Positions 39,276 through 49,200 of a DNA stretch of 64,000 nt are shown one piece after another. The notes beneath the pieces are model-generated. The model searched no databases and was not told where the DNA came from. It saw only the letters and a list, made by a program, of their open reading frames with translations. The stretch spans positions 62,001-126,000 of the forward strand of contig NZ_JAKZEU010000006.1 of the NCBI RefSeq assembly GCF_024359525.1, given 5' to 3'. How positions within the stretch are numbered: position 1 is the stretch's first letter; the number at the start of each line of letters is the position of its first letter. This DNA comes from Paracoccus albicereus. GTDB lineage: Bacteria > Pseudomonadota > Alphaproteobacteria > Rhodobacterales > Rhodobacteraceae. The translations under genes were made by a program, and so were the position numbers.

Positions 39276-41237
39276 TCACGTCTTTCGGGGCCGCGTTAAG
39301 GCGCGCTCGACCAGCTTGCGCTGCTGCGCCATCAGATCGAGCCCGGGCCAAAGCCCTTCGGCGCGTGACAAGTGAAACAGCGCCGGCTTGGGTCTTCGCT
39401 GCTGGGCCATCCGACGCGCTTTCGACAATTGCATCAGCGGGTTTTCGCGGTCGAGCGCCAGCGCGCGGTCCAGTGTCTCCATTCCCGCCTGCAGGTTTCC
39501 GATGCGAAAGCAGGTGTCTGCAATGCGTTTCAGCGTCAGCACATCACCCGGCTGTTGCCGATCGAGCCAGTGCAGCAATTCGAGAGCCCTGCGGTAGCGA
39601 CCGTGAAGCGACAGGCAGGCGGCGTGCAACCCGACGCGGTCGCCGTCCGCGCTGGTGAGGGTCGACACGGATTGGTCGGCAGTGATCGCCTCGATCATCT
39701 CTGCCCCGCAGCCGACATGGCTCAACTTGCCATTCAGCCCGGGTGATAACCGCAACGACTGACGGGCACGGTCGTTGGGCAGCAATTCCTCCCAGTCTGA
39801 AAGATAGCACCATTCGGGCAGTAGATCAGGCTGTGTCGAACGGGGCTCGTCGGCCGGCGCTGGCGCGGACAGACCTTTCGCCAGCCGTACCGGCAGCAGC
39901 AGGGCCTGTCCGGCCCTGCCCGTCCGTCCAAGGGCGCGGGCGGCAAGCTGCGGCAAAAAAGGCCTGCCGTAATTGCGTGGCAGGAAGATCTCCGACAGGA
40001 AGGCCGCGTCGATGCGTGGATCGTCGTCGGAAAGATTCACAAGGTCGGCCATCGTCTTGACATGCTGGCATTGCAGCCGATCACGTCGCTGCAGGCGCGG
40101 GTCCTCCAGTGCCAGCCTTACCTGCGTCATCGCAGCCTCATGGTCGCCATCCGACATCGCCGTCGCGGCCAGAAGTCGGCGCACGAAGGGATGGGCAGCA
40201 CACAGCGTCTCCTGCGCCGCAAAACTCGCCATGACATCCCCCGCCCGACCCGCGGCAACCGCATGGGGTGCAGCGTATTGCAGCGATTGTGCAAGGTCAC
40301 CGGGCGCGAAGAAGCTGTCAGGCCGAGACAGGGCGCGATCAAGCAGCGCGTCATGCGCAGCCTCCCGCAGATCGGTCGGCAGATCGGCGGGCAGACTGTC
40401 CACCGTGGCGAGGCCGACAATCTCGGCCGCGCGGGAAAAGGCGCTGCCCGACGGCGCGCCGACCCGTGTGCAGCCTGCCATCAGCATCAGGTCCAGCACA
40501 TCGCGTTGCGCAGGCAGCATTCCCGCATCATCCAGAAGATCGCCGACCGGCACGATGCGTGGGTTACCCTGCGCCAGATGGGCGATCGCCGCGGGCGTAT
40601 CGCTGAAGGCGATGACCGGGCCGTCATGGCTGGCGACCCAGGCCCGAAAGAATTCGTCCGGGACATACTTCGCCGGCCAGGAACTTAGCGACCAGGGCAG
40701 TCCGTCCAGCAGATCGCCGCGCCGGACGTGGATCGCCAGCGGTGCGGTGCCGCCCCAGTGCTGTGCCAGCCGTTCGCGCGCCCGATCGAGCGCGGCTGCA
40801 AGCCGCGGGGCAAGCGGCAGGTCGGCGGTGATGCGGGCGACGGACGCGCGCACCTCATCCGGGCTTTCGTCGATCATGCGCAAAATGCCGAAGGCCGCGT
40901 CGCTGTGAAAAAGCGCGCCCTTCGCCAAGGCGTCTTTAAAATGCGCCCTGTCCATCCGCGCGGCCTCGGCCATCAGGTTGCGGCGCGCCGACAGGTCGGC
41001 ACGCTCGCCGATCAGCGTGATGTGGCGGTCAACGAAATCCGCGTCGAGAAAATCGCGCGGGTCGGCCAGTTCGGGATAGGGTCCGTGAGGCTCGGCCAGC
41101 CACAAAAATTGCGCCTTGGCACCGAAGTCCCGTTCAAGCCGCAGCACATTCAGCAGACCGACGATCCGGGCCCCGATACGATCCTGACGGAAGCCTGCAA
41201 TGGAAGATTGGGGGACCGGGTCGGCGGGCAAGAACAC
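39276..41237 (-). CDS. Putative fucosyltransferase-like protein with TPR C-terminus
   Basis: 653-residue protein. The N-terminal half contains IHVRRGD at about 169-175 and the later segment [24 protein letters not shown], both characteristic of GT11/NodZ/O-fucosyltransferase-like GT-B enzymes. The C-terminal third has tetratricopeptide-like helices (about 540-640). It could build surface glycans; donor and acceptor are unknown. The start is uncertain: GTG 41237 or TTG 41231, the latter with GGGGAG 5 nt upstream. The frame continues into tkt on the other strand, but that part is not coding. The 3' end abuts the CorC-type gene. Confidence 0.7.
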   Translation of the reverse strand: MFLPADPVPQSSIAGFRQDRIGARIVGLLNVLRLERDFGAKAQFLWLAEPHGPYPELADPRDFLDADFVDRHITLIGERADLSARRNLMAEAARMDRAHFKDALAKGALFHSDAAFGILRMIDESPDEVRASVARITADLPLAPRLAAALDRARERLAQHWGGTAPLAIHVRRGDLLDGLPWSLSSWPAKYVPDEFFRAWVASHDGPVIAFSDTPAAIAHLAQGNPRIVPVGDLLDDAGMLPAQRDVLDLMLMAGCTRVGAPSGSAFSRAAEIVGLATVDSLPADLPTDLREAAHDALLDRALSRPDSFFAPGDLAQSLQYAAPHAVAAGRAGDVMASFAAQETLCAAHPFVRRLLAATAMSDGDHEAAMTQVRLALEDPRLQRRDRLQCQHVKTMADLVNLSDDDPRIDAAFLSEIFLPRNYGRPFLPQLAARALGRTGRAGQALLLPVRLAKGLSAPAPADEPRSTQPDLLPEWCYLSDWEELLPNDRARQSLRLSPGLNGKLSHVGCGAEMIEAITADQSVSTLTSADGDRVGLHAACLSLHGRYRRALELLHWLDRQQPGDVLTLKRIADTCFRIGNLQAGMETLDRALALDRENPLMQLSKARRMAQQRRPKPALFHLSRAEGLWPGLDLMAQQRKLVERALTRPRKT

Positions 41238-41384
41238 TCCCCATCGGATCGGGGCGAAAGGGCGGTCGGCCTTGGATGCGGCCGAAGGCAGCGTAGCCCC
41301 GCCCCCATACGCTTGCAACCGCGCGCGCCCGAACCTATCAGGACCGCAACGCTTTCCATCAGCATACGCCCCGGAGGACCTATC

Positions 41385-43409
41385 ATGGACATCGCCGATC
41401 GCCGCACGGCTGCCGACCCCGATATGTGGAACCTCGCGACCGCGATCCGCGCGCTGGCGATGGACGCCGTTGAGCAGGCCAATTCGGGTCATCCGGGTAT
41501 GCCGATGGGCATGGCCGACGTGGCGACGGTCTTGTTTCGCAACCACCTGAAATTCGACGCCAGCACGCCCGACTGGTTCGATCGCGACCGCTTCGTCCTG
41601 TCGGCAGGCCACGGCTCGATGCTGCTGTATTCGCTGCTTCATCTGACCGGCTATGAAGACATGACGATCGAGCAGCTGAAGAATTTCCGCCAGCTCGGCG
41701 CGATCACCGCGGGCCATCCCGAGTACGGCCACGCTGCCGGGATCGAGACGACGACGGGACCGCTGGGTCAGGGTCTGGCCACCGCCGTTGGCATGGCGAT
41801 CGCCGAAGAGGCGATGCGCGCCGAGTTCGGATCGGACCTGTGCGACCATCGCACCTGGGTCATCGCGGGCGATGGCTGCCTGATGGAGGGGATCAGCCAG
41901 GAGGCGATCGGCCTTGCCGGGCGTCAGGAACTGGGCCGGCTGATCGTGATGTGGGATGACAACAACATCACCATCGACGGCCGCGTGTCGCTGTCCGACA
42001 AGACTGATCAGAAGGCGCGGTTCGAAGCGTCGGGCTGGCGGGTTCTGGAATGCGACGGTCATGATGCAAAGGATATCGACCGCGCGCTGACCGAGGCCAA
42101 AAAGGACGATGGCCGCCCGGTGTTCGTGGCCTGCAAGACCATCATCGGATTCGGCGCCCCGACCAAGGCCGACAGCCATAAGGCACACGGCTCTCCCCTG
42201 GGCGGTGACGAGATCGCGGCGACGCGCGTGGCCTTCGGCTGGAACCACTCGCCCTTCACCATTCCCCACGATGTCGCCGACGCCTGGCGTGCGATCGGCG
42301 CCAAGGGTCGCGACACGCGTGAGGCATGGTCCGCCCGCGTCGATGCGCTCGGCGATGATGAACGTGCGGAGTTCACCCGCCGCATCGGCAACAAGGTCAG
42401 TCCCCATCTAGCGCCGACGATCCACGCGTTGAAGGAACAGACCATCGCCGGTGCGCCCAAGGTTGCGACCCGCAAGGCCAGCGAGAACACGCTGGAGGTG
42501 CTGAACCCCGAGATGCCGGAAAACTTCGGCGGCTCAGCCGACCTGACCGGGTCGAACAACACCTTCACCAAGGATCTGGGCATCTTCAGCCCGGAGAACC
42601 GGACCGGACGCTACATCAACTACGGCATCCGCGAACACGGCATGGCGGCGGCGATGAACGGGATCGTGCTGCATGGGGGCTTCCGCCCTTACGGTGGCAC
42701 CTTCATGTGCTTCACCGATTACGCACGTGGCGCGATGCGGCTGTCGGCGCTGATGGGCGTGCCGACGGTCTACGTCATGACGCATGACAGCATCGGGCTG
42801 GGCGAGGATGGTCCGACCCACCAACCTGTCGAACATCTGGCGATCTGCCGGGCGACGCCGAACACACTGATGCTGCGGCCCTGTGATCAGGTCGAAACCG
42901 CGGAAGCCTGGGAAATCGCGCTGTCGCGCGAAAGCACGCCCAGCGTCTTGGCGCTGTCGCGGCAGAACCTGCCGACGTTGCGCAACGAAGCGGGTGATGA
43001 AAACCTGTCGATGAAGGGCGCCTATGTGCTGCGCGAAGCCTCTGCAGAGCCGAAGGTCGTCCTGATGGCCACCGGGTCCGAGGTCGAGATCGCAGTCGCC
43101 GCGCGCGAGACACTTGAGGCCGAGGGCACGCCGACTCGCGTCGTCTCGGTCCCCTCGATGGAGCTGTTTCGCGAACAGGATCCGGAATACCGCCGTCAGG
43201 TTCTGCCCGGCGACACGGTCCGCATCGCGGTCGAGGCGGCCATCCGCCAGCCCTGGGACTGGCTGCTGCTGGGCGAGCGCGGCCGCGAGGAGCGCTCGGA
43301 CTTCGTCGGCATGACGGGTTTTGGCGGATCGGCCCCGGCGAAGGATCTCTACAAGCATTTCGGCATCACCGCTGAAGCCGTGGTTGAAAAGGCCAAGGCG
43401 CTGCTGTGA
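41385..43409 (+). CDS. tkt: Transketolase
   Basis: 674-residue ThDP enzyme of the pentose phosphate and Calvin cycles. Near the N-terminus are [18 protein letters not shown] and the ThDP motif GDGCLMEG...NNITIDG (about 158-205). The C-terminal half has the transketolase signature [19 protein letters not shown] lies 7 nt before the ATG. It is divergent from the glycosyltransferase-like gene. A GC-rich hairpin (43455-43473) follows without a T-tract. Confidence 0.96.
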   Translation: MDIADRRTAADPDMWNLATAIRALAMDAVEQANSGHPGMPMGMADVATVLFRNHLKFDASTPDWFDRDRFVLSAGHGSMLLYSLLHLTGYEDMTIEQLKNFRQLGAITAGHPEYGHAAGIETTTGPLGQGLATAVGMAIAEEAMRAEFGSDLCDHRTWVIAGDGCLMEGISQEAIGLAGRQELGRLIVMWDDNNITIDGRVSLSDKTDQKARFEASGWRVLECDGHDAKDIDRALTEAKKDDGRPVFVACKTIIGFGAPTKADSHKAHGSPLGGDEIAATRVAFGWNHSPFTIPHDVADAWRAIGAKGRDTREAWSARVDALGDDERAEFTRRIGNKVSPHLAPTIHALKEQTIAGAPKVATRKASENTLEVLNPEMPENFGGSADLTGSNNTFTKDLGIFSPENRTGRYINYGIREHGMAAAMNGIVLHGGFRPYGGTFMCFTDYARGAMRLSALMGVPTVYVMTHDSIGLGEDGPTHQPVEHLAICRATPNTLMLRPCDQVETAEAWEIALSRESTPSVLALSRQNLPTLRNEAGDENLSMKGAYVLREASAEPKVVLMATGSEVEIAVAARETLEAEGTPTRVVSVPSMELFREQDPEYRRQVLPGDTVRIAVEAAIRQPWDWLLLGERGREERSDFVGMTGFGGSAPAKDLYKHFGITAEAVVEKAKALL

Positions 43410-43479
43410 ACCGCCGGTCCGCCCTTGGCGGGGATAGCCTGAAGACAAGGGCCTGCGCCCCCATACGGGGCGCGGCCTG

Positions 43480-44403
43480 ATGCGTGCCCTGCCCCGCGCC
43501 TTCGCGCTGATGGGGCGCGAGCGTGACGGGCTTCGCACGCCACCCGACAGCCAGACGCTGGGGATCCTGCTTCTTCTGGCCGCGATCTTCACCTTCACGC
43601 TGATGGACGCGACGGCCAAGTATCTGACCCAGACCTATCACCCCGCACAGGTCGTCTGGGCGCGCTTCGCGGGCAACATGGTGCTGCTGGCGCTGGTCTT
43701 TCGCACTAGGCTTCCCGGGCACCTGAAGACGCGTCAGCCAGGGATGCAGTTCCTGCGTTGCCTGACGCAGATCGCGTCGGTCGGGCTGTTCTTCAGCGCG
43801 CTGCAGCATATCGGCCTCGCCGAGGCCACGGCGGTCATGGATCTCAATCCCGTTCTGATCACCCTGGGCGCCGCCCTATTTCTGGGCGAGAAGATCGGCA
43901 TTCGTCGCATCTTGGGAATCGCGGCGGCGCTGGCGGGGGCGCTGATGATCATCCGGCCCGGCCTCGGTGTCTTTCAACCCGCAGCGATTCTACCGCTGAT
44001 CGGCGCCTTCACCTATGCGGCGGGCGCACTGCTGACGCGGATCGTCCGAACGGACAGCACCGCAACCTCGCTGCTGTGGTCGACGATCTTCGGCACCATC
44101 ATCGCAAGCTGCGTCGTGCCCTTCGTCTGGCAGCCTGTCGCCTGGCAGCACCTGTGGGCGTTCCTGCTGATCGGTTGCCTTGGCGCGGGCAGCCAGGCAA
44201 TGCTGATCCGCGCCTTTTCGCTGGCCGAAGCGGGCGCGGTCGCGCCCTTCGGCTACACGGGGCTGATTTGGGCAGGTCTCTGGGGATGGATGTTTTTCGG
44301 GCAAATCCCCGATGGCTGGACCATCACTGGCGCCACGATCATCGTGGTCGCTGGCATCTATGTCTGGTCCAGAGAGGCGCGCACGGCGCGGCTGGCCCCA
44401 TGA
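43480..44403 (+). CDS. DMT (EamA) family transporter
   Basis: 307-residue protein with about ten hydrophobic helices in two EamA repeats, like metabolite exporters of the drug/metabolite transporter superfamily. Substrate unknown. ATG 43480 is used; ATG 43510, nearer to the first helix, is equally possible and neither has a clear ribosome site. The stop overlaps the acyltransferase start by 4 nt. Confidence 0.87.
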   Translation: MRALPRAFALMGRERDGLRTPPDSQTLGILLLLAAIFTFTLMDATAKYLTQTYHPAQVVWARFAGNMVLLALVFRTRLPGHLKTRQPGMQFLRCLTQIASVGLFFSALQHIGLAEATAVMDLNPVLITLGAALFLGEKIGIRRILGIAAALAGALMIIRPGLGVFQPAAILPLIGAFTYAAGALLTRIVRTDSTATSLLWSTIFGTIIASCVVPFVWQPVAWQHLWAFLLIGCLGAGSQAMLIRAFSLAEAGAVAPFGYTGLIWAGLWGWMFFGQIPDGWTITGATIIVVAGIYVWSREARTARLAP

Positions 44404-45278
44404 GCGACGCGCCAGAGGAAAAGGTCCCCTTGCGCGACCGGCTGGCCAGCGGACTTTTCCTCGGGGTCATGCGGCTGGCCGGGATGCTGCCCTATGACCG
44501 TCGGATTCCGGCAGTCGGTTGGTTCTTTGCGCAGGTGGTCGCACCGGTCGCGGGATGGCGGCGACGTATCCACGACAATCTGGCGCTGGCATGGCCCGAC
44601 CTGCCCGATTCCGAGGTCGCGCGGCTGACCCGCGCGGTGCCGGACAATGCCGGACGGTCGATGGCCGAGATCTATGCCGGAGAGGCCTTTTCAGCGCGCA
44701 TTCGCGAGGCCGATCCTCTGGAAGGTCCGGGCCTGCCTGCACTGGAAGAAGCGTTCGAGGCGGGTCGTCCGGTCATCCTCGCCTGTGCGCATTTCGGGAA
44801 TTACGACGCGATGCGGGCTGCCTTGTCGGCACGGGGCTGGCCGGTCGGCGCCTTGTACCGGCCGATGAACAACGAGGCGTTCAACGCCCATTACGTGCCC
44901 GCCATAACCGCCATCGCCGAGCCGGTATTCCCGCGTGGGCGAAGCGGTCTGACCGCCATGATCCGGTTTCTGCGCGGCGGCGGCTGGATGGCGTTGGGGT
45001 TCGATCAGCACGATCGGCACGCCCCGCATCTGTCGTTCTTCGGCCAACCCGCCCGCACGGTCCTGACACCCGCAGAGCTGGCCCTGCGTCACGACGCATT
45101 GATTCTGCCAATCCATGGCATCCGCCAGCCTGACGGATTGAGCTTCCGCGTCCATGCCGGCGCGCCTGTCGCCCATGCCGATGCGATAGCCATGATGCAG
45201 TCGTTGAACGACGATCTCGAGACGCTGGTCCGCCGTCACCCCGACCAGTGGTTCTGGGTGCACCGGAGGTGGAAGTAA
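44400..45278 (+). CDS. Lysophospholipid acyltransferase / lipid A lauroyl-type acyltransferase (LpxL family)
   Basis: 292-residue membrane-associated acyltransferase. The HX4D catalytic motif is HFGNYD (H131, D136), in the ILACAHFGN context usual for LpxL/HtrB. Late acylation of lipid A is likely; the acyl donor is unknown. It is coupled by ATGA to the DMT transporter gene. The C-terminal PDQWFWVHRRWK is also typical of the family. Confidence 0.9.
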   Translation: MSDAPEEKVPLRDRLASGLFLGVMRLAGMLPYDRRIPAVGWFFAQVVAPVAGWRRRIHDNLALAWPDLPDSEVARLTRAVPDNAGRSMAEIYAGEAFSARIREADPLEGPGLPALEEAFEAGRPVILACAHFGNYDAMRAALSARGWPVGALYRPMNNEAFNAHYVPAITAIAEPVFPRGRSGLTAMIRFLRGGGWMALGFDQHDRHAPHLSFFGQPARTVLTPAELALRHDALILPIHGIRQPDGLSFRVHAGAPVAHADAIAMMQSLNDDLETLVRRHPDQWFWVHRRWK

Positions 45279-45329
45279 AAAGCGGCCTGCCTAGGGGCCG
45301 ACCGCATTCCGTGTTCGTGTCGTTTGCTT

Positions 45330-46739
45330 CTACCCAGCCCGGACTTGGGGCATGGCGCCGCCGTTCTGGCGGCGGTCGCGCAGTTCCTCGGCCACGAGGA
45401 AGGCCAGTTCCAGCGACTGGCTTGCGTTCAGGCGGGGGTCGCAGGCCGTGTGATAGCGGTCAGACAGGTCCTCGTCCGTGACAGCACGGACGCCGCCGGT
45501 GCATTCGGTCACATCGCGGCCGGTCATCTCGAAATGGACGCCACCGGGGATCGTGCCCTCGGCCTTGTGGACCGCGAAGAACTCTCGCACCTCGCGCAGA
45601 ACCGAGTCGAACGGACGGGTCTTGTAGCCAGAAGCCGACTTGATCGTGTTGCCGTGCATCGGGTCGCAGGACCAGACGACGTTCGCGCCTTCGGACTGAA
45701 CGGTCTTGATCAGGCGCGGCATGTGATCGCCGACCTTTCCCGCACCGAAGCGCGCGATCAGAGTCAACCGGCCGGCCGCGTTGTCGGGGTTCAGCTTGGC
45801 CATCAGCACCTTGAGGTCGTCCTCGGTTGTCGAGGGGCCGCATTTCAGGCCGATCGGGTTCTGGACGCCGCGACAGAATTCCACATGAGCGCCGTCAGGC
45901 TGACGGGTGCGATCGCCGATCCAGATCATGTGGCCCGACCCCGCAACTGGCAGACCGGTGGTGGAATCGGTGCGTGCCAGCGCCTCTTCATACTCCAGAA
46001 GCAGCGCTTCATGGCTGGTGTAGAAGTCGACCTTGCCCAGTTCATGCGCGGTTTCCGATGTCACACCGGCGGCCTGCATGAAGGCCATCGTGTCACTGAT
46101 CCGGCCCGCGATGTCGCGGTATTTCGCGGCCTCGGGTCCGCCGACGAAATCGGCGATCCAGCTTTGGACACGATGCATGTCGGCGTAGCCGCCGGTCGAG
46201 AACGCCCTCAGAAGGTTCAAAGACGCGGCCGCCTGCGTATAGGCCGCCAGCATCCGCTGGGGATCGGGGATACGGGCCTCGGCGGTGAAGTCGAAACCGT
46301 TGATGATATCGCCACGGTAGCTGGGCAGTTCGGTCCCGCCGACAGTCTCGGTCGGTGCGCTGCGCGGCTTCGCGAACTGGCCCGCGACGCGGCCGACCTT
46401 GACGACGGGCAGCTGCGCACCCCAGGTCAGCACGACGGCCATCTGAAGCATGACCTTGAACGTGTCGCGGATATTGTCAGCCGAGAATTCGGCGAAGCTT
46501 TCGGCGCAATCGCCACCCTGCAGCAGGAAGGCACGACCTTGTGCGACCTCTGCCAGTTCATCCCGCAGGCGGCGGGCCTCGCCTGCAAAAACCAGCGGCG
46601 GGAACCGGGACAGTTGCGCCTCGACCGCTTTCAGCGCGGTCTCGTCCGTATAGTCCGGCATCTGGACGCGCGGATAGGCGCGCCAGCCGGCCTTGTCCCA
46701 GGTCTGGCCGGCGGTGCTTTGGCGGTTCGCTTGCGTCAT
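45330..46739 (-). CDS. 3-deoxy-7-phosphoheptulonate synthase, class II
   Basis: 469-residue enzyme for the first step of aromatic amino acid synthesis (PEP plus erythrose 4-phosphate, the latter supplied by transketolase next door). [23 protein letters not shown] and [10 protein letters not shown] are class II signatures. Start 46739 has GAGGA 8 nt upstream. Length is typical. The 3' end is convergent with the acyltransferase gene. Confidence 0.95.
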   Translation of the reverse strand: MTQANRQSTAGQTWDKAGWRAYPRVQMPDYTDETALKAVEAQLSRFPPLVFAGEARRLRDELAEVAQGRAFLLQGGDCAESFAEFSADNIRDTFKVMLQMAVVLTWGAQLPVVKVGRVAGQFAKPRSAPTETVGGTELPSYRGDIINGFDFTAEARIPDPQRMLAAYTQAAASLNLLRAFSTGGYADMHRVQSWIADFVGGPEAAKYRDIAGRISDTMAFMQAAGVTSETAHELGKVDFYTSHEALLLEYEEALARTDSTTGLPVAGSGHMIWIGDRTRQPDGAHVEFCRGVQNPIGLKCGPSTTEDDLKVLMAKLNPDNAAGRLTLIARFGAGKVGDHMPRLIKTVQSEGANVVWSCDPMHGNTIKSASGYKTRPFDSVLREVREFFAVHKAEGTIPGGVHFEMTGRDVTECTGGVRAVTDEDLSDRYHTACDPRLNASQSLELAFLVAEELRDRRQNGGAMPQVRAG

Positions 46740-46856
46740 GGCGCTGTCCTCGGGTTCGAATGATCGGCCTTCTATAAGGTTTTGGCGGGCGAAGGAAAAG
46801 CCCGCGCCCCCTTGCCGCGGCGCGAATTCCCTGCTGATCTGCCGCAACGACCTGCG

Positions 46857-47831
46857 ATGGACCGCAAGATGAGTTCCGAGAAGCCGACCCTGTACACCTT
46901 CGTGCTGCTGAATCGCTTCACGATGATGCCGTTTGCCTCGGCCATCGAGCCTTTGCGGTTGGCAAACCGCGCCGCAGGCCGAACGCTTTACGAATGGCGG
47001 CTGGTTGGTCCCGGTGGCGAGTCCGCGACCTGTTCGAACGGCGCGCGCTTGATCCTGGACGGGGGGCTGGATGTCGAGCCGCGCGGACATGAATTCGTCA
47101 TCGTCTGCGGTGGGATCGAGGTCGCGGCCGAAGCGACGAAGCCGGTGCTGGCCTTTCTGCGACGCATGGCACGGGGCGCGGGTGGGATGGGCGCATTCTG
47201 CACCGGGGCATGGGTCCTGGCGAAGGCCGGACTGCTGGACGGGCGAAAGGCGACGATCCATTGGGAATATCATGATGGCTTCGCCGAAGAGTTTCCCGAG
47301 GTCGACCTTTTCCGCTCGGTCTTCGTGGATGACGGGAACCGGATCACGGCTGCCGGTGGAACGTCGGCCATCGACCTGATGCTGCACCTGATCGCCGAGG
47401 ATCACGGCGATCCGCTGGCGACAGAGGTGGCCGATCAACTGCTCCATACCGGCATCCGCACCGGGCAAGACGACCAGCGGCTGTCGATCCCGACCCGGAT
47501 CGGCGTCCGTCATCCGCGCCTGACGGAGGTTATCGCACGAATGGAAGCGAACCTGGAGGAGCCGATCAGCCCAGCGCAGCTTGCGGCCGATGCCGGCATG
47601 TCCACGCGACAACTGGAACGCCTGTTCCGTCGCTATCTGAAACGCAGCCCGAAGCGATATTACATGGAGACGAGGCTGGGCCGGGCGCGCAAGCTGCTGA
47701 TGCAGACCGAATTGTCGATCATCGAGATTGCGTTGGCCTGCGGCTTTTCCAGTCCGTCGCACTTTTCGAAATGCTATCGCGCCCAATATGGCAGCACACC
47801 CTATCGCGAACGTGGTACCGGCAGCGCCTGA
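46857..47831 (+). CDS. GlxA family regulator (DJ-1/PfpI plus AraC HTH)
   Basis: 324-residue transcription regulator. A class I glutamine amidotransferase-like domain (about 10-190, with [14 protein letters not shown] nucleophile-elbow region) is followed by an AraC-type double helix-turn-helix (about 220-318). The C-terminal [33 protein letters not shown] resembles GbdR-type regulators of quaternary-amine catabolism; target genes are not next to it. Start ATG 46857 (ATG 46869 is also possible). Confidence 0.87.
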   Translation: MDRKMSSEKPTLYTFVLLNRFTMMPFASAIEPLRLANRAAGRTLYEWRLVGPGGESATCSNGARLILDGGLDVEPRGHEFVIVCGGIEVAAEATKPVLAFLRRMARGAGGMGAFCTGAWVLAKAGLLDGRKATIHWEYHDGFAEEFPEVDLFRSVFVDDGNRITAAGGTSAIDLMLHLIAEDHGDPLATEVADQLLHTGIRTGQDDQRLSIPTRIGVRHPRLTEVIARMEANLEEPISPAQLAADAGMSTRQLERLFRRYLKRSPKRYYMETRLGRARKLLMQTELSIIEIALACGFSSPSHFSKCYRAQYGSTPYRERGTGSA

Positions 47832-47881
47832 CGACGCCATTTGGCGCGCAGTCGCAATTTAATCGCGCGCGACACGTGAAG

Positions 47882-47896
47882 TTAACGAACCCTTAA
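47882..47896 (+). promoter_or_regulatory. Perfect CtrA-type box before the Hint-domain gene
   Basis: TTAA-CGAACCC-TTAA, an exact TTAA-N7-TTAA match, 80 bp before the TTG start of the Hint-domain gene. The intergenic region is 145 bp and otherwise AT-richer than its surroundings. Confidence 0.65.
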
Positions 47897-47976
47897 CCAT
47901 TCCACCCGTAATTCTCTGTGCAAAATCAGGGACAAAGTCCCGTGTTTGCGTGGCGTATCGGCCGTGGAGGGCAGTG

Positions 47977-49146
47977 TTGGACTACAAGATCCTGGTGCTC
48001 ACGATCAGCACCCCCGTTCCGACCGGAAGTTCGTCACCCGGCCGGTACGAACCCTGGTTCAATGCCAGCAGGATCACAATGCCTGACGCGAAGCTGTCCA
48101 CGATCACCGTGAGTGACAGCGACGGCAAGCTGGAAAACGTCCAGCTTGCCGTAACTGAAACCGAACAGAGGCTGGTTGAGTCGGCAACCTTCGGATCGGG
48201 CGGCAACGCCACGACCATCGCGGCCGGGACGCAACTGAACTACGCCTTCAATTCGATCATTCGCGACGATGCAGGTAACGAGTTTCTTGTCACCTTTCCG
48301 CGCATCGGGACGGGGCTGACCCCGTCCGAGATTGGCGGCAAGACGTCGGTTCTGGTATTCCCGCGGCCGGTGAAGAATGCAGATGGGACCGTGAAGCTGG
48401 GTGCCGATGGTAAGCCAGTCTTTCCTCAGTTTGATCCAGCGCGTACCTTCACCTATGCAGGCCGCGACCAGTACTCCAGCACAAACTATGGACTTAGCTA
48501 TTCCTATCCCAGCGCGGTGGATTGCTTTGCAGCAGGCACGTTGATCGACACGCTGTTCGGTCCGCGACCGGTCGAGCAGTTGCGTGTGGGTGACATGATC
48601 CGGACACGGGACAACGGCATGCGCTGGCTGTCGTGGATCGGCGGAACCAGGGTCGACGCCGCGCGGCTTGACCTGCAGCCAAACCTGCGGCCGATCCGCA
48701 TCGCGGCGGGTGCGCTTGGCCACAGACTGCCCTTTGCCGATCTGATCCTATCCCCTCAACATCGGGTACTGGTCCGCTCGGCCATAACCCAGCGGATGTT
48801 TGGCGAGGTCGAAATATTGGTGGCTGCCAAGCATCTGGTTGGGATGCCGGGGATCGAGGTGATCGTCCCCGATGATGGTGTGACCTACTTCCACATGCTC
48901 TTCGACGGCCATGAACTGGTGCTGTCAAACGGAGCCTGGACCGAAAGCCTCTTCACCGGGGCGCAGGCTCTGGAAGCAGTGGGGGACTCCGCGCGGCGCG
49001 AGATTGTCGCGTTGTTTCCGCACCTGTCCGATCCCGACTTTCGCCCCGAAGGTGCCCGCCGATTCCTGAAGGGTCGCGAAGGCCGGCAACTGGCCGAGCG
49101 TCACCGAAAGAACGGCAAGGCGCTGTGCGACACGCTCGCTATCTGA
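47977..49146 (+). CDS. Hint (Hedgehog/intein) domain protein
   Basis: 389-residue protein. The C-terminal half is a Hint_2-type domain that begins at Cys183 (VDCFAAGTLIDT), continues with PVEQLRVGDMIRT and DLILSPQHRVLV, and ends near residue 330 at ELVLSNGAW. Such domains, common in Rhodobacterales surface or secreted proteins, can self-process. The N-terminal ~180 residues form an unrecognised beta-rich domain. The start is TTG 47977, with GGAGG 6 nt upstream; a GTG at 47974 is too close to it. A perfect CtrA box precedes the gene. Confidence 0.82.
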   Translation: MDYKILVLTISTPVPTGSSSPGRYEPWFNASRITMPDAKLSTITVSDSDGKLENVQLAVTETEQRLVESATFGSGGNATTIAAGTQLNYAFNSIIRDDAGNEFLVTFPRIGTGLTPSEIGGKTSVLVFPRPVKNADGTVKLGADGKPVFPQFDPARTFTYAGRDQYSSTNYGLSYSYPSAVDCFAAGTLIDTLFGPRPVEQLRVGDMIRTRDNGMRWLSWIGGTRVDAARLDLQPNLRPIRIAAGALGHRLPFADLILSPQHRVLVRSAITQRMFGEVEILVAAKHLVGMPGIEVIVPDDGVTYFHMLFDGHELVLSNGAWTESLFTGAQALEAVGDSARREIVALFPHLSDPDFRPEGARRFLKGREGRQLAERHRKNGKALCDTLAI

Positions 49147-49200
49147 CGTGAATCCGCCGCGTCACCGGATGGTGCGCGACGGATCCGGATGCTCAACGCG

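Noticed and set aside
41238-42407. N-terminal extension of the TPR/HVRRGD gene across tkt
   Set aside because: It lies opposite the conserved transketolase sequence, and the conserved part of the protein starts at about 41231-41237.
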